The position numbers and the translations under genes were made by a program. Positions 8,003-17,085 of a stretch of DNA of 37,529 nt are shown here, piece by piece (position 1 is the first letter of the stretch; every line of letters starts with the position of its first letter). The notes beneath the pieces are model-generated. The model searched no databases. It had not been told where the DNA came from and was given only the letters and a program-made list of their open reading frames with translations. Origin of the DNA: an uncultured Collinsella sp. (GTDB taxonomy: Bacteria; Actinomycetota; Coriobacteriia; Coriobacteriales; Coriobacteriaceae); contig URMO01000016.1 in assembly GCA_900549085.1 (NCBI GenBank), forward strand, positions 1 to 37,529, given 5' to 3'.

Positions 8003-10120
8003 TTACTCGTCATTATCCCCGCGCGCGACAATCTTTTCCACGCGAACGGCGTTTTCCTGGGTGAGCGCGGCGCCCGTCAACGGGTCCCAACGCAACGGCG
8101 TATGGTCGAGCGGGCCCACGCCCAAGGCTTGAGCGCCACCGGCATCGGCGCCAAACGAACGTCCGCCGGGAGCGGCCGAGGTGAAGATGCACGCCGGATG
8201 CAGATAGGGCGTCGTCTCCACGCGCACGCGATCGCGGCCCATGTCGCTCACAAGCTCGACGACCTCGCCATCGGCGATACCCATATGCGCAGCAGCATCG
8301 GCATTCATCTGCACGGCATCCAGGTCCGACCCAGCCTCGGCGGCACCTTGGGCTGCAAGCCTTCGCGAGGTGTGCGACTCAAAGGGACGGTTGCCGCTAA
8401 TGAGGCGAAACATCCCCGGGCCAGGCTCCACCATGGGTGCGATCCAGTTGGGTACACGACCCAGGCCGGCACGCTCCCATACGTCACTTGCCAGCGCAAT
8501 TTTGCCGCCATCCAAGGGAATCGCCGGCTCGCCCGTGCGCGTCGGCAGCGCCACGCCGGTGTCGGCCCAGCCGTGCTCCTTGAACTCGTCCAGATCGATC
8601 CCAAAAGGCGCCACCTGGGCAGCCGCCAGATCGTCAGACGTAAACTGGAAGTACTCGCCCACGCCACACGCCTGCGCCAGACCGGCAAAAATCTCCCGAC
8701 CGGGACGCGTGTCGTCATGCTGCACAGGCAGCACGGCGTTGCGGTAGAACACGCGCGCATCGTTAGCGCCCACGACCGTGCCTACACCGCGGTCGGCCTC
8801 CAGATACGTCACGTCGGGCAGCACGAAGTCGGAAGCGCGCGCCGTCTCGGACCAGCGAATGTCAATCGTCACGAGCAAGTCGAGCTGCTGCAAAATACCC
8901 AACCAAGCCTGTGCATTGCCATAGCCCGCACCGGGGTTACTGGCATAGACGATGAGCCCGCGCAGGTCCCCGGCAAGAATCGACTGACCGATGGTCGTAC
9001 ACAGACCGCGCACCGGATCGACCAGTGGATAGCGCTCGGACCCCAACTTGGGCTCACGTGGCATCGACGGCGTCGCAAAACGCGCAGGGTCCAAATCGCC
9101 CAACGCAAGCGGCGTGGGCGGGTTGAGGGCACCGCCCGCGTGTCCGATGCAGCCCAGCAGCACATCGACCAGACAAATCGCGCGCGCGGTCTGGGTGCTG
9201 TTGGCATACGCGATACCGATGCCGCCATGAAAGCCCGCATCCACCACGGCGGCAGGCGCAGCGGCAGCTAGATCGCGCGCCGTCGCGACAATCTCTTCGG
9301 CCGGCACGTCGCACATCGACTCGGCCCACTCGGGCGTCCAAGAACTGGACGCCTGCGCCAGCTCGTCAAAGCCTGTGGTATAGCGGGCAACGAACTCGTG
9401 GTCGTACAGGCCCTCGGCTACCAGCACATGCACAATGCCCAGCAGCAAGGCCAGGTCGCAGCCCGGGCGTACGCGCAGCCAGCGGTCGGCAAGCGCAGCC
9501 GAACCACTGCGCCGGGGATCGACCACGATAATCTTCGCCCCACGGCGACGGGCATCGTTGAGCGCATCAACGGCCCCCATCGTCGACGAATCCACGATGG
9601 AGCGCCCCAGGTACATGATGCAATCGGTGTGGGCCAGGTCGGACGCCGGGCTGTAGCCCAGGCTGTGCTCCCAGCCGGTCAGGCGGCTCACCTCGCAGGC
9701 GCCGTCGGCACCGTACACGTTGGGCGAACCCAGAGCATGCATAAAGCGATAGGCCCAGTAGCGATCGAACGAGGGAACGCCGAGCGTCATGCCCAGCGCA
9801 CGGGGCCCATGCTCGTCAACAATCCCCAAAAGACGATCGGCAATCTGGGCAAACGCCTCGTCCCACGAAATCACATCGAACCCCGAGCCATCAGCTCGTC
9901 GGCGCATGGGTTGCAAAATCCGGTCGCGCTCGTCAAACGGCATTGCCAGGCGATGGCGCCCGCGGGCGCACAGGGCACGCGCCGCGCACGGATGTCCCGG
10001 CACCGGCAACTCGGCCACCACGTGACCGTCCTCAACGTGTGCCGCAAAGGCGCAATCGGCATAGCATCCCCCGCATGTCGTCACCACGGAGCGACCGTCA
10101 TGCATAGTTCTCGATGCCAT
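8003..10120 (-). CDS. Orphan cytoplasmic molybdopterin oxidoreductase (DMSO reductase family, unknown substrate)
   Basis: A 705-residue catalytic subunit of the DMSO-reductase superfamily. Near residues 16-52 is a [4Fe-4S] binding pattern (CGGCYADC, with later cysteines in HPCAARALC). VYGADGACEVSRLTG near residue 140 probably supplies a cysteine ligand to molybdenum. The family signatures IIVVDPRRSGSA, GYGNAQ and the C-terminal molybdopterin-dinucleotide domain are present. There is no Tat signal peptide, so the protein should be cytoplasmic. No iron-sulfur B subunit or membrane anchor lies next to it; neighbours are focA and selA. It resembles thiosulfate/polysulfide reductase and formate-dehydrogenase-like catalytic chains, but the substrate cannot be read from sequence. 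It may use a general ferredoxin such as HydN. Cysteine, not selenocysteine, is encoded at the active site. Confidence 0.85.
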   Translation of the reverse strand: MASRTMHDGRSVVTTCGGCYADCAFAAHVEDGHVVAELPVPGHPCAARALCARGRHRLAMPFDERDRILQPMRRRADGSGFDVISWDEAFAQIADRLLGIVDEHGPRALGMTLGVPSFDRYWAYRFMHALGSPNVYGADGACEVSRLTGWEHSLGYSPASDLAHTDCIMYLGRSIVDSSTMGAVDALNDARRRGAKIIVVDPRRSGSAALADRWLRVRPGCDLALLLGIVHVLVAEGLYDHEFVARYTTGFDELAQASSSWTPEWAESMCDVPAEEIVATARDLAAAAPAAVVDAGFHGGIGIAYANSTQTARAICLVDVLLGCIGHAGGALNPPTPLALGDLDPARFATPSMPREPKLGSERYPLVDPVRGLCTTIGQSILAGDLRGLIVYASNPGAGYGNAQAWLGILQQLDLLVTIDIRWSETARASDFVLPDVTYLEADRGVGTVVGANDARVFYRNAVLPVQHDDTRPGREIFAGLAQACGVGEYFQFTSDDLAAAQVAPFGIDLDEFKEHGWADTGVALPTRTGEPAIPLDGGKIALASDVWERAGLGRVPNWIAPMVEPGPGMFRLISGNRPFESHTSRRLAAQGAAEAGSDLDAVQMNADAAAHMGIADGEVVELVSDMGRDRVRVETTPYLHPACIFTSAAPGGRSFGADAGGAQALGVGPLDHTPLRWDPLTGAALTQENAVRVEKIVARGDNDE

Positions 10121-10227
10121 CTCGATTATTCCTTCCAGCTCAGGGGCTCAACCCCACCGCACCACAGCTCTGCCACCAGCTGCCGCGACGCAAAGCCCGC
10201 AGCATTTACCGCAGCAAGACACGAAGA

Positions 10228-10259
10228 GCCTCCCAAAAGGCAAACGCCCCTCGGGAGGC
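10228..10259 (-). terminator. Intergenic hairpin between focA and the molybdopterin oxidoreductase
   Basis: A 7-bp GCCTCCC/GGGAGGC stem closes a loop of 18 bases. On minus the loop contains GGCGTTTGCCTTTT, which could act as a small terminator by itself. It lies in the 159-base gap after focA, so the downstream genes may be partly uncoupled from the hydrogenlyase operon. Confidence 0.4.
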
Positions 10260-10279
10260 CCGTACGTCATTTCGGCTTA

Positions 10280-11119
10280 TTACGCCTCGGACTTCTTGGC
10301 GTAGATAAACCAGTAGCCGAGCGCGACCAGAACCGCACCGCCCACGATGTTGCCCAGCGTGGCGGCGGACAGGTTAAACGCAATGCCCGCGGCGTTGAGC
10401 GCATCGGCGCCGGCGACCTTGGCACCATAGCCGCATGCATGCATCACGGCGCCCATGGGCAAAAAGTACATGTTGGCGACGCAGTGCTCAAAACCGCAGG
10501 CCACAAAGGCGGCGATGGGCAGCAGAATGCCCACAACCTTATCGACCACGGTCTTGCCGGCGGTACCGATCCACACGGCCAGGCACACAAAGATGTTGCA
10601 CAGGATGCCGCGGAAGAAGATCGTCACCCAGTCGACCGTCACCTTGCCGGCGGCGACGCTCACCATGGAATTGGCGACCGCCTCGCCGTTGAGCTTGTAA
10701 ATGCCGGCCATGTACACCAAAAAGACGATGAACAGGGCACCGGCAAAGTTACCAAGCCACACGACGAGCCATGCCTTGAGCATCTGGACCAGAGTGATCT
10801 TTTTGCTCTTGAGCGCGCAGACCATAAGCGAGTTGCCAGTGAACAGCTCGGCGCCGCACACCAGCACGAGCACCAGGCCCAGGCACAAGCACAGGCCGCC
10901 CACGACGCGCTGGGCACCCCAGCCCAGCGTGCTGTCGCTCAAAAACACCGTAAAGAACAGACCGCCGAAGGCGATAAACGCACCGGCGAACATTGCCAAC
11001 AGAAAGGCCTTAGCGACCGGCAGGTTAGCCTTGGTCACACCGGCGGCTTCGGTCTTGGCCTCAATCGCGGCGGGCGCCAGGCAATCGGGAGCGGGGTACT
11101 CCACCTTGGAATCTGCCAT
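10280..11119 (-). CDS. focA: Formate/nitrite transporter, formate channel
   Basis: A 279-residue membrane protein of the FocA/NirC family, with six predicted membrane spans. Recognisable are the first-span region ending in GGLFFTVF, CGAELFTGNSLM near residue 90, and FEHCVANMYFLPMG near residue 195. FEHCVANM holds the conserved pore histidine that gates formate passage. It would import or export formate across the cytoplasmic membrane. It follows hycI by 40 bases in the hydrogenlyase operon, which makes formate the likely substrate rather than nitrite. I chose the ATG at 11119; the reading frame could extend to a TTG further upstream, but the N-terminus would be atypical. The ribosome-binding site (AGGAAAG) is rather distant. 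Confidence 0.92.
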   Translation of the reverse strand: MADSKVEYPAPDCLAPAAIEAKTEAAGVTKANLPVAKAFLLAMFAGAFIAFGGLFFTVFLSDSTLGWGAQRVVGGLCLCLGLVLVLVCGAELFTGNSLMVCALKSKKITLVQMLKAWLVVWLGNFAGALFIVFLVYMAGIYKLNGEAVANSMVSVAAGKVTVDWVTIFFRGILCNIFVCLAVWIGTAGKTVVDKVVGILLPIAAFVACGFEHCVANMYFLPMGAVMHACGYGAKVAGADALNAAGIAFNLSAATLGNIVGGAVLVALGYWFIYAKKSEA

Positions 11120-11158
11120 GTCAATCACTTCTTTCCTAATCAGCAGGGACAAGCGCTC

Positions 11159-11662
11159 CTATTGCTCTTGCCCCAAGCGGACAAAGTGGGAAAAGTCGTT
11201 GGCGGCCACGGCGTCGTACACGGCGTCGACGGCGTCAAAGACCTCCGGGGACATGGGGTTATAGAACTCCGTATCGCCCGGCTGAATCCCTATGAAGACG
11301 ATATCTTCGCACGATTGCTCAATCTCTTCGATCAGAATCGACAAGGGAAGCGAATGCGTGGTGAACATCGACTTGCGGGCCACATCACGTTTGTCGAGCA
11401 AGCGGATGGCGCCAACGGGCAGCGCCATGTCGGCGGCATCGACCAAAACCAAACGCGGCGGACGCTCGCGCTTGACCTCGATGATGTCATCCTCGGGCGT
11501 TTGGCCGCCGTCGATGGTGTACCAACCGGCGATCGGTGCGTCTTCCATCTTTTTGGAGAGCACGGGGCCGGCGGCATCGTCGGCACGCAGCACGCTTCCC
11601 GCCGTGAGCACGATACCCGAAAACGGGGCGCCGTTCACACGTCCATCCACAACGCGACCCAT
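11159..11662 (-). CDS. hycI: Hydrogenase 3-type maturation endopeptidase HycI
   Basis: A 167-residue protein of the M52 hydrogenase-maturation protease family. It clips the C-terminal tail of the large subunit (here HyfG) after nickel insertion. The three nickel-sensing positions appear as Asp28 or Asp29 (in VLRADDAAG), Asp75 (LVLVDAAD) and His103 (FTTHSLP). The usual GN at the start of the first motif is GS here. The ATG overlaps the hycH stop by one base (TAATG), so the two are translated together. The match to the HycI branch, rather than HybD or HyaD, fits the group 4 hydrogenase next to it. Confidence 0.9.
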   Translation of the reverse strand: MGRVVDGRVNGAPFSGIVLTAGSVLRADDAAGPVLSKKMEDAPIAGWYTIDGGQTPEDDIIEVKRERPPRLVLVDAADMALPVGAIRLLDKRDVARKSMFTTHSLPLSILIEEIEQSCEDIVFIGIQPGDTEFYNPMSPEVFDAVDAVYDAVAANDFSHFVRLGQEQ

Positions 11663-12243
11663 TACTGCAACCTTCCCGTCAGATACACGCCCGACACATC
11701 GCGCACGCGCTCAACCAAATCGCGGAACTTCATCAGAAACGCAACCTGCTGGGCATGCAGGCCAAAGTCGTCATCGAACACCGAGATGCCGGCCTTGGCC
11801 GAACCGCGAAAACCGCGATCGTCGAGCAGCATGTCGCAGGCCTCGAGCAGCGACGGCACCGCCGCCTTGTCGAGCTGGCACTCGCCAAAGGAGCGGATGG
11901 CCTCGAACTTGGTCTTGGCCTCCCCCTCCGGCAGCGCGTCGACGAGCGAATAGAACACGTTCACCGGCACCGACAGGCGCGGCTCAAAGCAGTCGAGCAC
12001 GCCGGTGTGGTGGCCCACGGCGAGCGTGTAGTACAGCACGTCGCAGGCCTCCTGGGGAACGTCTTCCTCGGTCTCCACAAACTTACGCGTGAGCTCATAG
12101 AAGACCACCTGGTCGGGCGCATGGCCCAGGCAGGGGTCGGCGACGCCCTCGGCGGCCTCGTCGCTTGCGCGCGAGGCATCGCCAAAGGAGCCGCCGAGCA
12201 TACCGGGGCCCGCAAAGTAACCAGAGCGGTCCGTGAGCTCCAT
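11662..12243 (-). CDS. hycH: Formate hydrogenlyase maturation protein, HycH/HyfJ family
   Basis: A 193-residue protein resembling HycH/HyfJ, which is needed to assemble the hydrogenase large subunit but has no known catalytic activity. The family core is visible: VVFYELTRKFVE near residue 46, then CDVLYYTLAVGHHTGVLDCF near residue 67. It starts immediately after the hyfI stop codon with no gap. The first ~40 residues are glycine- and acid-rich and longer than in the E. coli protein (136 residues). Its position between hyfI and hycI matches the order in known hyc operons. Confidence 0.85.
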   Translation of the reverse strand: MELTDRSGYFAGPGMLGGSFGDASRASDEAAEGVADPCLGHAPDQVVFYELTRKFVETEEDVPQEACDVLYYTLAVGHHTGVLDCFEPRLSVPVNVFYSLVDALPEGEAKTKFEAIRSFGECQLDKAAVPSLLEACDMLLDDRGFRGSAKAGISVFDDDFGLHAQQVAFLMKFRDLVERVRDVSGVYLTGRLQ

Positions 12244-13026
12244 CTAGCGACCTCCGGCCAGCACCAGATCCTGCAGCGCCGAGTACACCTCGACGCGGCG
12301 TGGATCGTCCTGCTTGTCGATGAGCAGCGCCATGGCACCGCGGATATCGCCCTTGGGCGCGCCCTCGAGCGTATCCATAAACTCATTGGCCAGGTCGCGG
12401 CCGTAACGATAGCCGCTCATGGCGCGAGCTTCGCGCTCGATGGCAACACGCAGCTTGTACGGCACGCCGGGGTGCAGGATATCGGCCTGCTCGCCGGCGG
12501 CCTCCACCGTGGTCTCGGCATGGAGCTTTTGGTCCAGCAGACCGAGCGCCATGGCAAAGCCGTAGACGGTCTGCGCGGGGCTGGGCGGGCAGCCGGGGAT
12601 ATAGACATCGACCGGCAGAATCTTGTCCGTGCCGCCCCAGACGCAGTAGTTGTCGTAGAAGATGCCACCGGTGCAGCCGCACGCGCCATAGGACACCACG
12701 ATCTTGGGATCGGGTGCGGCCTCAAAGGCGCGCAGGGCCGGCATGCGCATGGCACGCGTCACGGCACCGGTGTACAGCAGCACATCGGCGTGACGGGGCG
12801 AGGGCACGACCTTGATGCCAAAGCGCTCGACGTCGAAGACGGGCGTGATGGAACCAAAGATCTCGATCTCGCAGCCGTTACAGCCGCCGCAGTCAACGCG
12901 GTAGACGTACACCGAGCGCTTGATCTTCTTAAGAAGGGTCGCCTTGGCCTTCTCGATGCTCTCGTCGAGCTCGATCTTGGTCGGGCGGTACTGAAGCCGC
13001 TCGGGCAAAAGCGTGGGTTCGGCCAT
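12244..13026 (-). CDS. hyfI: Hydrogenase small subunit, NuoB-like (HyfI/HycG)
   Basis: A 260-residue subunit that holds the [4Fe-4S] cluster next to the [NiFe] site and hands electrons to it. The NuoB-type cysteines are present: VDCGGCNGCEIEIF near residue 45, then YGACGCTGG near 112 and PGCPPSP near 145. It is a peripheral cytoplasmic partner of HyfG. The E. coli equivalents are about 252-255 residues, so the protein is complete. The ATG at 13026 lies two bases after the hyfH stop and follows GGAGGAG. Confidence 0.93.
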   Translation of the reverse strand: MAEPTLLPERLQYRPTKIELDESIEKAKATLLKKIKRSVYVYRVDCGGCNGCEIEIFGSITPVFDVERFGIKVVPSPRHADVLLYTGAVTRAMRMPALRAFEAAPDPKIVVSYGACGCTGGIFYDNYCVWGGTDKILPVDVYIPGCPPSPAQTVYGFAMALGLLDQKLHAETTVEAAGEQADILHPGVPYKLRVAIEREARAMSGYRYGRDLANEFMDTLEGAPKGDIRGAMALLIDKQDDPRRVEVYSALQDLVLAGGR

Positions 13027-13028
13027 GG

Positions 13029-13745
13029 TTACTCCTCCTTCGTATCAAAATCCATGATGATGCCCTCGACCGGTGCAGGACCGGCGGGAATCTCGGGCGC
13101 ATCGGGGTTGAGCTCGCGGTCGATATACTCCGGGTTCACGCCGTGGCCGCCCAGATACTCCATGCCGGGGCCCTGGGGCTCACCGGACGCAAGCGTCTCG
13201 TTGGCAGCCATGCCGTGCGCGTTGCCGGTCTTTACGGCCGAAGCGGCGCGCAGGGCATCGAGCTCGCGCTTGCACTCCTGGCACATACCGACGATACGGG
13301 CGGCCTGCTCGGCCTCCATGCCGCCGGCCTTTTGCAGCAGGCGCTTGGCGTAGTCGATCTCCTTGTGCGGGGCAAACGGCTTGCCGCAACGCGAGCAGTG
13401 CTCGAGCGTATAGACGCTCTTGCTGGTGAGGTCGTCCTTGCTCATGACGGCCAGCTCAAACTCCTCGGTGAGCTTGATGGCCTCCATGGGGCAGGCCTCC
13501 TCGCAACGGCCGCAAAAGATGCAGCGGCCGTAGTCGATCGACCAGGTAATGGTATCGGCCGCAAGGTCGGTGTCCATGCGAATGGCATCGGCCGGGCATG
13601 CCACGCCACATGCACCGCAGGCGATGCAGAGCTCGGCGTTGTGCTCGGGCTTGCCGCGCATGTCCTTGTTGGTGGGAAACGGCGCAAACGGGTACTTGAC
13701 CGTCGCGTCGCCGGCCTTGGCGTTAACCTTCCAAAGCTTCAGCAT
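13029..13745 (-). CDS. hyfH: Hydrogenase [4Fe-4S] ferredoxin subunit (HyfH/HycF, NuoI-like)
   Basis: A 238-residue protein with two 8Fe-ferredoxin motifs, CIACGACGVACP and CIFCGRCEEACP near residues 44-85, which carry electrons towards HyfI. After these comes CSRCGKPF with a later CQEC, a four-cysteine zinc- or rubredoxin-like knuckle also known from HycF. The C-terminal ~60 residues are extra compared with the E. coli proteins (about 180). The frame stays open to 13868, but the family begins at MLKLW, so the ATG at 13745 is right; it lies one base after the hyfG stop. Confidence 0.92.
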   Translation of the reverse strand: MLKLWKVNAKAGDATVKYPFAPFPTNKDMRGKPEHNAELCIACGACGVACPADAIRMDTDLAADTITWSIDYGRCIFCGRCEEACPMEAIKLTEEFELAVMSKDDLTSKSVYTLEHCSRCGKPFAPHKEIDYAKRLLQKAGGMEAEQAARIVGMCQECKRELDALRAASAVKTGNAHGMAANETLASGEPQGPGMEYLGGHGVNPEYIDRELNPDAPEIPAGPAPVEGIIMDFDTKEE

Positions 13746-13746
13746 A

Positions 13747-15519
13747 TTAGAGCGCCTCCTCATCGAGCGGAGCGGCCATGGTGCCCTCGCCCGCAAGCGG
13801 CGACTTGTCGCGCCAGACGTTCTCGAACTGCTCCTTGTCGAGCACGTGGTCGCGCTTGGCGGCGACATCGGTCACCGTCACGCGGTCGGTGCAGGAGTAG
13901 CACGGGTCGAGCGAGCCGACGATCAGCGCCGCGTCGCCCACGGTGTTGCCGCGGAACATGTAGCGCAGGACCGGCCAGTTGCTGTACGTGGCCGCCTTGG
14001 CGCGCCAGCGGTAGCACTTCTGGTTGTTGCCGAGCATGGCCCAGTGCACGTCCTCGCCGCGCGGCGCCTCGGTGGCGCCGATGGCGTACTTGTGCGGGGT
14101 GTACTCCCAATCCGTGGTGAGGATGGGGCCCGACGGGCAGTTCTCGAGCATGGTCTCGATCATGTCAATCGAATCGTAGACCTCCTGGATGCGAACGGCG
14201 GTACGGCCGAAGGCATCGCAGGTGTCGGCCGTAGCGGCGTGCATCTTTCGAACATCCGGATCGGCGTAGCCGTCGAAGGGATGGTCAAAGCGCACGTCGC
14301 GGGCATAGCCCGAGCCACGCATGAGCGGGCCGACCGGCGAGAAGTCGCGAGCGATCTTGCGGTCCAGAATGCCGATGCCACTCGTACGCTCAATAAAGTT
14401 GGGCGTGGAGAGCAGCATGTCGACGAGTTCCTGAACCTCGGAGCGCAGCTGGTGGATGGTCGTGAGCGTGGAAAGCTTCTGCTCGGCCAAAATGTCGCGA
14501 CGCACGCCGCCGATCACGTTGAGGCCGTAGGTCTTGCGGTGACCGGAGAGCTTCTCGGCCAGGTCCATGGACTTCTCGCGGACGCGGAAGAACTGCTGGA
14601 AGCCGGAGTCGAAGCCCGTGTAGTGCGACGCCAGGCCAATGTTGAGCAGATGCGAGTGCAGACGCTCGACCTCGAGCATGATGGCGCGGATGTACTGGGC
14701 GCGCGGCGGGACATGGATGCCCTGGGCGCGCTCGACGGCCTCGGCATAGGCCACCGAGTGGGCGCAGCCGCAGATGCCGCAGATGCGGTCGGCGAGGAAC
14801 GTCACGGCGTCATAGTTCAGGCGCGTCTCGGCGACCTTCTCCATGCCGCGGTGCACGTAGAACAGGCGGTAGTCGGCGTCGACGATCGTCTCGCCCTCGA
14901 CGAACAGGCGGAAGTGGCCGGGCTCGTCGGAGGTAATGTGCAACGGGCCCATGGGGACGAGCGTGGTCTCCTTGCCCTTGGTGTCGGCCAAGAACTCGTA
15001 GTTTTCCATGTCGCTCGCGGGAGCGGGACGGAAACGGTAATCCATGGAGTCCTTGCGCAGCGGATACAGGCCGCTGGGCCAATCGTCGGGCAGCACCAGG
15101 CGACGACGATCGGGCAGACCCTCGGGGATCAGACCGAACATGTCGCGCAGCTCGCGCTCGCCCCACACGCAGGCGGGGACGAACGGTGTCACGGACGGGA
15201 ACGTCATCTTGGCGGGATCGACCTCGGTGCGCACGGTCACCCAGCCGGGATCCTCCCCCTCCATGGAGATGACGTAGTACACGGCGTAGCGGCCGCACAG
15301 GCTGCGCTCATCGTTGCCGATGATCACGGGAATCCAGCCGTAGCGCTCGTAATACAGGTAGTGGACGGCCTCGGGCAGCTTGTCCTGCTTGACGGTGATC
15401 GTCAGCTGGTCCTCGCACTGCCACTCGACCTTCTCGATGCAGCCCGGAACGGCGCGGCGCAGGGCCTCGACATGGCTCTCGCAGCGACGGGCGTACACCT
15501 TGTTCTCAGTTTCAATCAT
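13747..15519 (-). CDS. hyfG: [NiFe] hydrogenase large subunit, NuoCD-like fusion (HyfG/HycE)
   Basis: A 590-residue catalytic subunit that reduces protons to H2. The N-terminal ~170 residues are NuoC-like and the rest NuoD/large-subunit-like, the fused form typical of group 4a hydrogenases. The nickel ligands are intact: RICGICGCAHS near residue 243 (L1) and DPCYSCTDR near residue 538 (L2). After L2 comes a tail of about 45 residues, to be removed behind the conserved arginine by HycI. E. coli HycE and HyfG have 569 and 555 residues. Neighbouring maturation genes hycH and hycI support correct processing. The general hyp maturation genes are not in this window. Confidence 0.95.
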   Translation of the reverse strand: MIETENKVYARRCESHVEALRRAVPGCIEKVEWQCEDQLTITVKQDKLPEAVHYLYYERYGWIPVIIGNDERSLCGRYAVYYVISMEGEDPGWVTVRTEVDPAKMTFPSVTPFVPACVWGERELRDMFGLIPEGLPDRRRLVLPDDWPSGLYPLRKDSMDYRFRPAPASDMENYEFLADTKGKETTLVPMGPLHITSDEPGHFRLFVEGETIVDADYRLFYVHRGMEKVAETRLNYDAVTFLADRICGICGCAHSVAYAEAVERAQGIHVPPRAQYIRAIMLEVERLHSHLLNIGLASHYTGFDSGFQQFFRVREKSMDLAEKLSGHRKTYGLNVIGGVRRDILAEQKLSTLTTIHQLRSEVQELVDMLLSTPNFIERTSGIGILDRKIARDFSPVGPLMRGSGYARDVRFDHPFDGYADPDVRKMHAATADTCDAFGRTAVRIQEVYDSIDMIETMLENCPSGPILTTDWEYTPHKYAIGATEAPRGEDVHWAMLGNNQKCYRWRAKAATYSNWPVLRYMFRGNTVGDAALIVGSLDPCYSCTDRVTVTDVAAKRDHVLDKEQFENVWRDKSPLAGEGTMAAPLDEEAL

Positions 15520-15522
15520 TCG

Positions 15523-17082
15523 TTACTCCACCTCGCTCTGAGCGGTCTCGGTACCGAACACAGCGCGGTACATCGGCGTCGCGTGAAGTTCCTCGGTGCT
15601 CTGCTCGAGCACGATGCCGGTCGCGGTCTCCACACCGTGCACGAGAGGCAGCGGGGTGGCGATGCCAAACCACAAGATCATGACAGCCAGGATGATTTCG
15701 GGGATAAGCATGAGCGCCGGGGCCTCATGCTTGCCCATGCCCTGGGGCGCATGACCGAACACCGACTTGAGTGCGATGCGGGTGAGCGCGGAGATGGCCA
15801 CGGTAAGACCGAGGGCGACCACGACGACCAGCCACATGGGACCGGCGGTGACACCGGCGACAAAAGTCAGGAACTCGGAGATAAACATGCCGAAGGGCGG
15901 GAAGGCACCAAGACCGAGCAGCGCCAGGACGGCGAGCGCGGCGGTTGCGGGGGCAACCTCGACGACGCCCTGGATCTTGGCCAGGCTACGCGTGCCAAAG
16001 GCGTGCTGGATGTTGCCGGACACGCAGAAGGCGAGCGTCTTGGTAAAGCCGTGGAACACGCAGTGCAGCAGGGCCGCGGCGATACCCAGCGGGCCACCGA
16101 TACCCAGGCACAGGGCGATAACGCCCACGTTCTCCACAGACGAGTACGCAAAGCGGCGCTTGAGGTCGTCCTGGCGAAACATCGAAAGTGCCGCCACCAA
16201 AATGGACAGCGTGCCGACGATCAACAGCAAAAGTTGCGGATACTCGGCACCCACGGCCTGGATAGTAAAGCCGTAGAAGCGCATGATCACAAGCATGGCG
16301 CACTTAAGCAGCACGCCCGAGAGCAGGGCCGAGACAGGGCTCGGGGCCTGGGAGTGGGCATCGGGCAGCCAAGTGTGCATGGGGAACAGGCCGGCCTTGG
16401 TGCCAAAGCCGATCACGATAAACGCAAAGGCAAGGCGCATGAGCGTCGGATCGAACTGGTCGGCATACGGCAGCACGCACGACAGGAATGCGGCCTCGTG
16501 GGCGTTGGGAATCACGTCGGCGGCGTTGGCGTAGATCAGCAGCGTACCGAACAGGCCAAAGGCCACGCCGGCGGTGCAGACCATCGCATACTTCCAAGAA
16601 GCCTCGAGGGCCGTCTTGTTCTTGTAGATACCCACGAGGAACACGGTGGAAAGCGTGGTTGCCTCCACGGCGGCCCACGTGAGGATCATGTTGTTGGACA
16701 GGCACGCGAGCAGCATGGTGAACACAAACAGGCTAAACAGCGCAAAATACTGCTTGGCGCGCTCGGCGGGCATGGAGCCCTCCTCGATATCGGCCTTTAC
16801 ATAGGGCAGCGAGAACAGCCCGGTAAGAAAACCGATAAAGCCGATGAGCAGCACAAAGATGGCGCCCAGCGAATCGAGGTGGAACCACAGGCCAAGAGCG
16901 CTCGCGGTTTCGCCGCTCATAAGGACATCGCCGGCCGTCATAATCGACAGCACCAGGACGGCTGCGACGGAGACCAGGTTGAGACCGGCAAACACGTTAT
17001 AGGACGTGTTCTTGGGCAAAAACGCCATGACCAGCGAGAACACCAAAGGAGTCGCGAGCAGGGCGAGAATCAACGTTTCCAT
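15523..17082 (-). CDS. hyfF: Hydrogenase membrane subunit, antiporter-like (HyfF)
   Basis: A 519-residue integral membrane protein of the NuoL/M/N-Mrp antiporter family with about 14 spans. The family core LLSGVLLKCAMLVIMRFYG near residue 260, which includes the key membrane lysine, and the preceding GLFPMHTWLPDAHSQAPSPVSA are plain. In E. coli Hyf, HyfF is one of three such subunits, and this operon also has three (HyfB, HyfD, HyfF). That marks the complex as the large Hyf/FHL-2 type rather than the smaller Hyc type. A proton- or sodium-pumping role is inferred from the family. Confidence 0.9.
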   Translation of the reverse strand: METLILALLATPLVFSLVMAFLPKNTSYNVFAGLNLVSVAAVLVLSIMTAGDVLMSGETASALGLWFHLDSLGAIFVLLIGFIGFLTGLFSLPYVKADIEEGSMPAERAKQYFALFSLFVFTMLLACLSNNMILTWAAVEATTLSTVFLVGIYKNKTALEASWKYAMVCTAGVAFGLFGTLLIYANAADVIPNAHEAAFLSCVLPYADQFDPTLMRLAFAFIVIGFGTKAGLFPMHTWLPDAHSQAPSPVSALLSGVLLKCAMLVIMRFYGFTIQAVGAEYPQLLLLIVGTLSILVAALSMFRQDDLKRRFAYSSVENVGVIALCLGIGGPLGIAAALLHCVFHGFTKTLAFCVSGNIQHAFGTRSLAKIQGVVEVAPATAALAVLALLGLGAFPPFGMFISEFLTFVAGVTAGPMWLVVVVALGLTVAISALTRIALKSVFGHAPQGMGKHEAPALMLIPEIILAVMILWFGIATPLPLVHGVETATGIVLEQSTEELHATPMYRAVFGTETAQSEVE

Positions 17083-17085
17083 GGA

